From positions 1-28,208 of the forward strand of contig CAYUMU010000089.1 of NCBI GenBank assembly GCA_964445985.1: a DNA stretch of 28,208 nt, given 5' to 3'. This document shows, piece by piece, positions 23,661-28,208 of this stretch; the stretch's first letter is position 1, and each line of letters opens with the position of its first letter. The translations under genes and the position numbers were made by a program. Source of the stretch: CAYUMU01 sp964445985 (GTDB lineage: Bacteria; Planctomycetota; Planctomycetia; Pirellulales; S012-138). The notes below the pieces were generated by a model, which saw only the letters and a list, made by a program, of their open reading frames with translations, was not told where the DNA came from and searched no databases.

Positions 23661-24662
23661 TTATTCGCGTGCCTGCCAAACCTGTCGCAGCAGTCGGGCT
23701 GGCGCCGGATTTCCCCGAAATTGCCACTGCCAACTTTCCGCCAAGAACAGGCAGGTAAACATGGTGGCCGCATGCCGGGGATGCCGGAGAAAATGCCCTA
23801 GCAGTTTTGCCCCCAGCCGGGTGCCCGTTTTCCAGGTGAGCATTTTTGCCCGCACGCGGTCGAACCAATCCTCCGAGGTTCGGTGGTAATCCTCGGTGCC
23901 ATCCACTTCGCAAATCATGTCGAAGTAGGGCGCCGCCGCGCGGCCCAACTGGCCCAATACGGGATAGAAACCGCCGAAACCTCGCTGCAGCAGGGCGAAA
24001 TGGAACTCGGGCGATCCCCAGCGGAAGGAGAACGGGCCGCGGGTGTAATTCTCGGGCGCAATCCGAGGGCTGTTTTCGTGCTGATGAATGACGGTGGTGG
24101 CAAACCGACCTCCCGTTTCGGGCCTCAGCACGCGGCGGCATACGGCGAACAGTTCTCGGTACAGTTCATCGTCGCGGCCCGCCAACACGTCGCTGGGTTG
24201 CACAAAATGCTCGATGGAGCCGTTGGCCACGATGGCGTCGAACTGGCCGTTCCATTCGTCGCCCAGGTTGCGGTAGTTGATCAGCCGCACATCCAGATCT
24301 CGCTGGCGGCAGCGTTTGACTTGGGCTGGCGAAATCGTAATGCCTACGGCTTGAGCGCCGCGCCGCTGGGCCGCTTCAACCAGCGTGCCATTTCCACATC
24401 CAATATCCAGCAGGCGCGTGCCGGCCTTGCATTGCACCTGGTCGAGCAGCCAGTTGATCTGATTCACTTGGGCCTGTTCGTACGAAACGGCCGGATTGTC
24501 CAGATACATGCCGTCGGTGAAATCAAGGAATCCGCACTCCGGAAACACACGCTCGAAAAACTCGTAGCAGTTCACCACCGTGGGTGATGAAGGGGCCGCA
24601 ACGGCGGGAGCGGGGGGTAAAGTGCTCGGAGAAAAGCCGGAAAGAGTCGCTGTGGTGACCAT
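23661..24662 (-). CDS. SAM-dependent methyltransferase, CFA-synthase-like
   Basis: 333 aa from the ATG at 24662 (a TTG ten codons upstream is possible). After an Ala/Pro-rich N-terminus of about 30 residues comes YEFFERVFPECGFLDFTDGM and YEQAQVNQINWLLDQV, the pre-motif typical of cyclopropane-fatty-acid/mycolic-acid methyltransferases. SAM motif I is LLDIGCGNGTLVEAA (about 84-98), followed by GITISPAQVKRC and ANGSIEHF. These enzymes methylate or cyclopropanate lipid double bonds; the middle of this protein departs from CFA synthase, so a different small or lipid substrate is possible. The C-terminus (RHAATMFTCLFLAESWQWQF) is aromatic. It is cytoplasmic, alone between possible hairpins. Confidence 0.85.
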   Translation of the reverse strand: MVTTATLSGFSPSTLPPAPAVAAPSSPTVVNCYEFFERVFPECGFLDFTDGMYLDNPAVSYEQAQVNQINWLLDQVQCKAGTRLLDIGCGNGTLVEAAQRRGAQAVGITISPAQVKRCRQRDLDVRLINYRNLGDEWNGQFDAIVANGSIEHFVQPSDVLAGRDDELYRELFAVCRRVLRPETGGRFATTVIHQHENSPRIAPENYTRGPFSFRWGSPEFHFALLQRGFGGFYPVLGQLGRAAAPYFDMICEVDGTEDYHRTSEDWFDRVRAKMLTWKTGTRLGAKLLGHFLRHPRHAATMFTCLFLAESWQWQFRGNPAPARLLRQVWQARE

Positions 24663-24804
24663 GGCAGGTAACAACCCAGGGGGGGCCGCCAAGGAGGCGT
24701 TCCTTACGCCTTAGCTCAGGTGCGGAAATTGCTTGCACAGCCTTGTCGGTAAAATCTCCCTATGCGAGCGTTGAATTCGGGGCGGCGCTACAAACCTCGC
24801 CGCG

Positions 24805-24827
24805 ATAGCCGCCAAACGGGGGGCTAT
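24805..24827. terminator. Hairpin downstream of the microprotein gene
   Basis: ATAGCCGCC pairs with GGGGGCTAT-type bases over loop AAACG with one internal mismatch (24805-24813 with 24819-24827). It lies 31 bp past the microprotein stop on the minus strand. The T-rich side (TTCTTATTCTT) follows on the plus strand, so its direction is ambiguous. Confidence 0.35.
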
Positions 24828-24857
24828 TTCTTATTCTTGCAAGAAACGGCAGCCGAG

Positions 24858-24992
24858 CTAGAGCCAGCCCAGCGAAATCGCCAAGAAGAGCAGCAGGCCG
24901 CCGCCGCCAAACAACAAGCACGAAGGCGCCCAGCCCAGCGACGCTAATGGGGCAGTTTCGATCGCTGGATTTTGCCGGCGTGAATCGCTCAT
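24858..24992 (-). CDS. 44-aa single-span membrane microprotein, coupled to GDPD
   Basis: The minus-strand ATG at 24992 overlaps the TGA of the phosphodiesterase gene (ATGA at 24992-24989), the standard arrangement for translational coupling. The product has a charged N-terminus (MSDSRRQNPAIETAPLASLG) and one hydrophobic span at about 25-44 (CLLFGGGGLLLFLAISLGWL), with the stop TAG right after it. Length, topology and overlap support a real gene even though it is short. I know no family for it. A tail-anchored inner-membrane protein that assists or retains the phosphodiesterase is a guess. A hairpin follows 31 bp downstream. Confidence 0.65.
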   Translation of the reverse strand: MSDSRRQNPAIETAPLASLGWAPSCLLFGGGGLLLFLAISLGWL

Positions 24993-25882
24993 GGTTGTAG
25001 CGCTGCTTTCGAAAGGCGGCGCGATCGTCGCCGCAGTTCGGCCTGGAGTTCCAGCGGGTAGTCCGTAAGGATTCCGTCCACGCCCACCTCGGCGGCGGCT
25101 CGCCAGGCGGCCGTTTGTTCGCCCGCCACCGCCGGCCCCGCAATGAATACCTTTTTGCCTGCCTTGCGGGCTGCCTCCATCTGCTCGGCCGACGGCACAA
25201 ACCGCAGGTAGGCCCAGCGAGCGAGCGTTTCGGCTAGCGCCTTTTCCAGCTCGCTGGCATTATTTGCCAACACGGCCACGGCCGCCTGGGGGTTGGCCTT
25301 GAGCAGTCGGGCGCGAACGTCGGCGTGGTCAATCGCGCGGCCAATGAACACCAGCCGCGGCAGCACGCGATGCTTCTCCGCCAAGGCAATCACATCGGCC
25401 TCGATTTGCGGGTCTTCCCCTTTCATATCCACCGTAATTTGGCACTGCCGGGCGGGGTACTCGGCCAGCAGCGCAAAGACCGCATCCAAGGTGGGCACCC
25501 GTGCTCCCGAGAAAGCTGCGTCAAACCAGCCGCCCGCGTCGAGCGACTGCAACTGCTTGAGGGTCATTTCGGTCACCGGCCCTGTGCCGCTGGTCGTGCG
25601 ATCCACCGTGGCATCGTGCAGGCAAACCAGCACGCCGTCGGCGGTGCGGCGGACGTCGAGTTCAAACCCCAGCCGCAATTCCAGGCAGGCGCGGAAGGCC
25701 GGCAGCGTGTTCTCCGGGGCGTGGAGAAACAAGCCCCGGTGAGCGACCACGGCCATCGACGCGCGTGCCTCGCCCACGGGCGGAGCCGCATTGAGCCAGG
25801 AATTGCCAAGGCCCAACAGAACCAGGACTGCCAGAATCGCTCGCGGTTGGAATCGAGCGGAAGGAGTGCGGCTGCTTACCAT
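24989..25882 (-). CDS. Secreted glycerophosphodiester phosphodiesterase
   Basis: 297 aa from the ATG at 25882; a TTG 15 codons upstream is the alternative. Residues about 13-32 (PRAILAVLVLLGLGNSWLNA) are a signal peptide. The GDPD TIM barrel begins VVAHRGLFLHAPENTLPAF with H48/R49 and E57, then GFELDVRRTADGVLVCLHDA with E74, D76 and catalytic H89, then DRTTSGTGPV. The end GVDGILTDYPLELQ is the family's closing strand. It cleaves glycerophosphodiesters to glycerol-3-phosphate and an alcohol, outside the cytoplasm here. Its stop codon overlaps the start of the 44-aa membrane protein. TATGCT on the minus strand (26016-26021), preceded by TGG, is a possible extended -10. Confidence 0.92.
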   Translation of the reverse strand: MVSSRTPSARFQPRAILAVLVLLGLGNSWLNAAPPVGEARASMAVVAHRGLFLHAPENTLPAFRACLELRLGFELDVRRTADGVLVCLHDATVDRTTSGTGPVTEMTLKQLQSLDAGGWFDAAFSGARVPTLDAVFALLAEYPARQCQITVDMKGEDPQIEADVIALAEKHRVLPRLVFIGRAIDHADVRARLLKANPQAAVAVLANNASELEKALAETLARWAYLRFVPSAEQMEAARKAGKKVFIAGPAVAGEQTAAWRAAAEVGVDGILTDYPLELQAELRRRSRRLSKAALQP

Positions 25883-26045
25883 GGGAGGGGAGACTTTTAG
25901 GGTTGGAAGGTTTGCGACATTGACCAACGCGTAACGGAGCAGATTTTTGTGGGGAGGCCGGTGTGAAAACCGCGAACTTTTCCCAAGCTACCCTTGTCTC
26001 TTTCACGACGTTGGCAGCATACCATTTTACGTTTTCAGCGATCGC

Positions 26046-26073
26046 TTGACGGCCCCCGGCCAGAGCGTACACT
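26046..26073 (+). promoter_or_regulatory. Sigma-70-type promoter of tRNA-Leu
   Basis: TTGACG (26046-26051) and TACACT (26068-26073) are 16 bp apart, matching five and four of six consensus bases. The predicted start near 26080 is about 15 nt before the mature tRNA end at 26095, a normal distance for a tRNA promoter. Confidence 0.65.
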
Positions 26074-26094
26074 GTTCTTTGCAGCCAAACTCCC

Positions 26095-26179
<85 letters not shown>

Positions 26180-26373
26180 ATAAGTTTCATGCGGCAGTAA
26201 GTTAGAATTCTCCTTCGCTCGCGAAGCCCTGTTGCTTGCAAGCATTGGCAAGCCATCTTCCTTTCCCTCGCGCGCCCTCGCTCCATCCTTTTTTGCGCCC
26301 GTTGTGTCGCATTCGCCCCCCGGGCTTGTACAATCCGCTTGCGCGACCTAGGGAAAGGGATGACTGACTTACG

Positions 26374-28170
26374 ATGAATGCTGTTGAAATCGAAGAAGCC
26401 GTTTCTCGACTCGCGGAAGCGCCCTTCGACCCGCGGGCTTTCCCCTTCGACTTCCTCGAAGCCTTTGGCAACAAGGCCACCACCCTCAAACGGCTCAAAT
26501 CCGGCAATACCAACCAGTCCGACCTGGGCGGGGTGCTGCAGCGAAACAACATTCACATCCAGGTTTGCCCCGCGGGCGAAGTTTCAACGACCCTGGCCGC
26601 GCTGCGGCAAAGCGCCGCGACAGCCCGCCAAAAGGCCAAGTTCATCTTGGCCACCGATGGTCAAACCTTCGAGGCCGAGAACCTCGTCGATGGCGAGACG
26701 GTTGTTTGCGAGTACGCCGACTTTCACGATCACTTTGGCTTTTTCCTCGCGCTGGCCGGGATTACCACGGTCAAACAAATCCGTGAGAACGCCTTCGATA
26801 TCAAGGCCACCGGCCGTCTCAATCGGCTCTACATCGAACTGCTGAAAGAAAACCCCGACTGGGATACCTCCGCCCGCCGCGAAGACCTCAACCATTTTTT
26901 CGCCCGCTTGATCTTCTGCTTCTTCGCCGAAGACACCAACATTTTCTTGGGCACGCGGCTCTTTACCGCCACCATCGAGCAGATGAGCGCCCGCGATTCG
27001 TCGAATACCCACGAAGTGCTCGCCGAGTTGTTCCGCGCCATGAATACCAAGGCCCGCGATCGCCAGGCGGCCAAAATTCGCTCCTGGGCCGATCCGTTCC
27101 CCTACGTCAATGGAGGGCTCTTTTCCGGCGAGATGGAGGCGCCCCGGTTCAGCAAGATCGCCCGTTCCTATCTCCTGCACGTGGGCAACCTCGATTGGAC
27201 CAAGATCAACCCCGATATCTTTGGTTCCATGATCCAGGCCGTGGCCGACGACGAGGAACGGGGCGCGCTGGGCATGCACTACACCAGCGTGCCCAACATT
27301 CTCAAGGTGCTCAATCCGCTGTTTCTCGACGACTTGCGCGAGAAACTGGCCGAGGCGGGCGACAGCCCTCGCAAGCTGCTCAACCTCCGCCACCGCATGG
27401 CGCGCATTCGAGTGTTCGATCCGGCCTGCGGGTCGGGCAATTTCTTGGTGATTGCTTACAAGCAAATGCGCGAGATCGAAGCGGAAATCAACCGCCGCCG
27501 CGGCGAGGTGGAACACCGCTCGGAGATTCCGCTCACCAATTTCCGAGGGATTGAAATTCGCCATTTTTCGGCCGAAATCGCCCGCCTGGCCCTGATCATC
27601 GCCGAGTACCAGTGCGACGTGCTGTATCGCGGCCAGCAACTGGCCCTGGCCGAGTTCCTGCCGCTGGAAGCGGCCAACTGGATCACCTGCGGCAACGCCC
27701 TGCGATTGGACTGGCTCAGCATCTGCCCGCCCACGGGCACGGGCGTAAAGGTCCGAGGCGACGACCTATTCAGCACGCCGCTGGATCAAACGGAAATGGA
27801 TTTTGAGAATGAAGGCGGGGAGACTTATATCTGTGGGAATCCACCCTATAAGGGCAGTCAATCGCAAGCCGATGCTCAGAAAGACGAACTCGAAATGGTT
27901 TTCCGGGGCGTCGAAGTTAACTGGAGAGGACTAGATTACGTTGCTGGGTGGTTCAAAAAAGCATCGGAATACTGCATTGCTCAAAACGCTACATTCGCCT
28001 TCGTCAGCACAAACTCTATTTGCCAAGGAAAGGCGGTATCGAGTCTATGGCCGAATCTACTTTACAGGGATCTTGAAATCGCGTTTGCTTACACAAGCTT
28101 CAAATGGGCTAATTTAGCAAATTTCAACGCTGGGGTAACCGTTATAGTAGTCGGCGTAACTGCTCAATAA
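26374..28170 (+). CDS. MmeI-like (type IIL-family) DNA methyltransferase, C-terminally truncated
   Basis: 598 aa; relatives known to me run to about 900 or more. The N-terminus (about 1-130) occupies the place of the MmeI nuclease domain, but where MmeI has its D...ExK catalytic group this protein reads NNIHIQVCPAGE, so cleavage activity looks absent. The helical linker follows (FARLIFCFFAEDTNIFL, FPYVNGGLFSG, IFGSMIQAVADDEERGALGM with HYTS). The methylase core has motif I FDPACGSGNF (348-357) and motif IV NPPY (489-492), indicating N6-adenine methylation. It continues through FVSTNSICQGKAV and ANFNAGVTVIVVGV, then hits TAA at 28168, so most of the target-recognition domain is missing. GC falls sharply from about 27800. 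Candidate start signals: TACAAT at 26329-26334 and AGGGA at 26350-26354. Confidence 0.85.
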   Translation: MNAVEIEEAVSRLAEAPFDPRAFPFDFLEAFGNKATTLKRLKSGNTNQSDLGGVLQRNNIHIQVCPAGEVSTTLAALRQSAATARQKAKFILATDGQTFEAENLVDGETVVCEYADFHDHFGFFLALAGITTVKQIRENAFDIKATGRLNRLYIELLKENPDWDTSARREDLNHFFARLIFCFFAEDTNIFLGTRLFTATIEQMSARDSSNTHEVLAELFRAMNTKARDRQAAKIRSWADPFPYVNGGLFSGEMEAPRFSKIARSYLLHVGNLDWTKINPDIFGSMIQAVADDEERGALGMHYTSVPNILKVLNPLFLDDLREKLAEAGDSPRKLLNLRHRMARIRVFDPACGSGNFLVIAYKQMREIEAEINRRRGEVEHRSEIPLTNFRGIEIRHFSAEIARLALIIAEYQCDVLYRGQQLALAEFLPLEAANWITCGNALRLDWLSICPPTGTGVKVRGDDLFSTPLDQTEMDFENEGGETYICGNPPYKGSQSQADAQKDELEMVFRGVEVNWRGLDYVAGWFKKASEYCIAQNATFAFVSTNSICQGKAVSSLWPNLLYRDLEIAFAYTSFKWANLANFNAGVTVIVVGVTAQ

Positions 28171-28208
28171 CCCCTCTGCGGCTGTGCGCAGTGGTGGGTG
28201 TGGCGGTG

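Overview
The window looks like chromosomal DNA of a GC-rich planctomycete, most likely Pirellulales-like. This is inferred from gene content and style, not from any marker gene: a secreted sulfatase next to a secreted CxxCH protein, tandem membrane/leucine-rich-repeat paralogs, many short transcription units, long G-rich spacers, and strong GC bias at third codon positions. Most of it is ordinary accessory and housekeeping sequence. The less ordinary parts are a decayed two-gene cassette near 2.6-3.0 kb, three tandem paralogs at 12.3-15.5 kb, two small genes that are easy to overlook on the minus strand, and a truncated MmeI-like DNA methyltransferase beside a tRNA-Leu at the right edge.

Layout, left to right. 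A leader with a 7-bp dyad precedes a six-domain ribosomal protein S1 gene, which ends at a strong intrinsic terminator (2270-2311). A well-formed promoter (2571-2599) then drives a small gene broken by one extra G. That gene overlaps the first ~20 codons of an apparent HNH-endonuclease gene whose remainder is missing. On the minus strand follows a two-component pair, histidine kinase then sigma-54 activator, with ATGA-overlapping genes. Divergent from it is a MobA-like nucleotidyltransferase gene. An ArsR-family repressor with a vicinal Cys pair overlaps a SelW/Rdx-type thioredoxin-like gene, so these two probably form one thiol- or metal-responsive unit. Next come a secreted coiled-coil protein, a MITE-like inverted repeat, the carboxyltransferase (beta) subunit of an acyl-CoA carboxylase, and a convergent N-acyl-D-amino-acid deacylase-like amidohydrolase with an altered metal-ligand position.

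A G-quadruplex-prone spacer separates the amidohydrolase from the three LRR paralogs, which read as one operon. A possible signal-peptide remnant follows in the same direction and runs into a convergent secreted protein of unknown function. About 1.3 kb (16504-17836) has no gene I can support. Then come a secreted single-CxxCH protein and a type I arylsulfatase on the plus strand.

The stretch from about 25.9 kb back to 20.9 kb is minus-strand: a secreted glycerophosphodiester phosphodiesterase translationally coupled (ATGA) to a 44-aa single-span membrane microprotein, a CFA-synthase-like methyltransferase, a large acyl-CoA dehydrogenase, a possible 47-aa ORF, and a Rho_N-domain protein. A tRNA-Leu(GAG) with its own promoter precedes the MmeI-family methyltransferase. 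That protein lacks the recognisable nuclease motif, shifts from about two-thirds GC to under half GC beyond motif IV, and stops early at 598 aa. It may mark the edge of a defence or restriction island continuing beyond the window, but the window does not show such a system.
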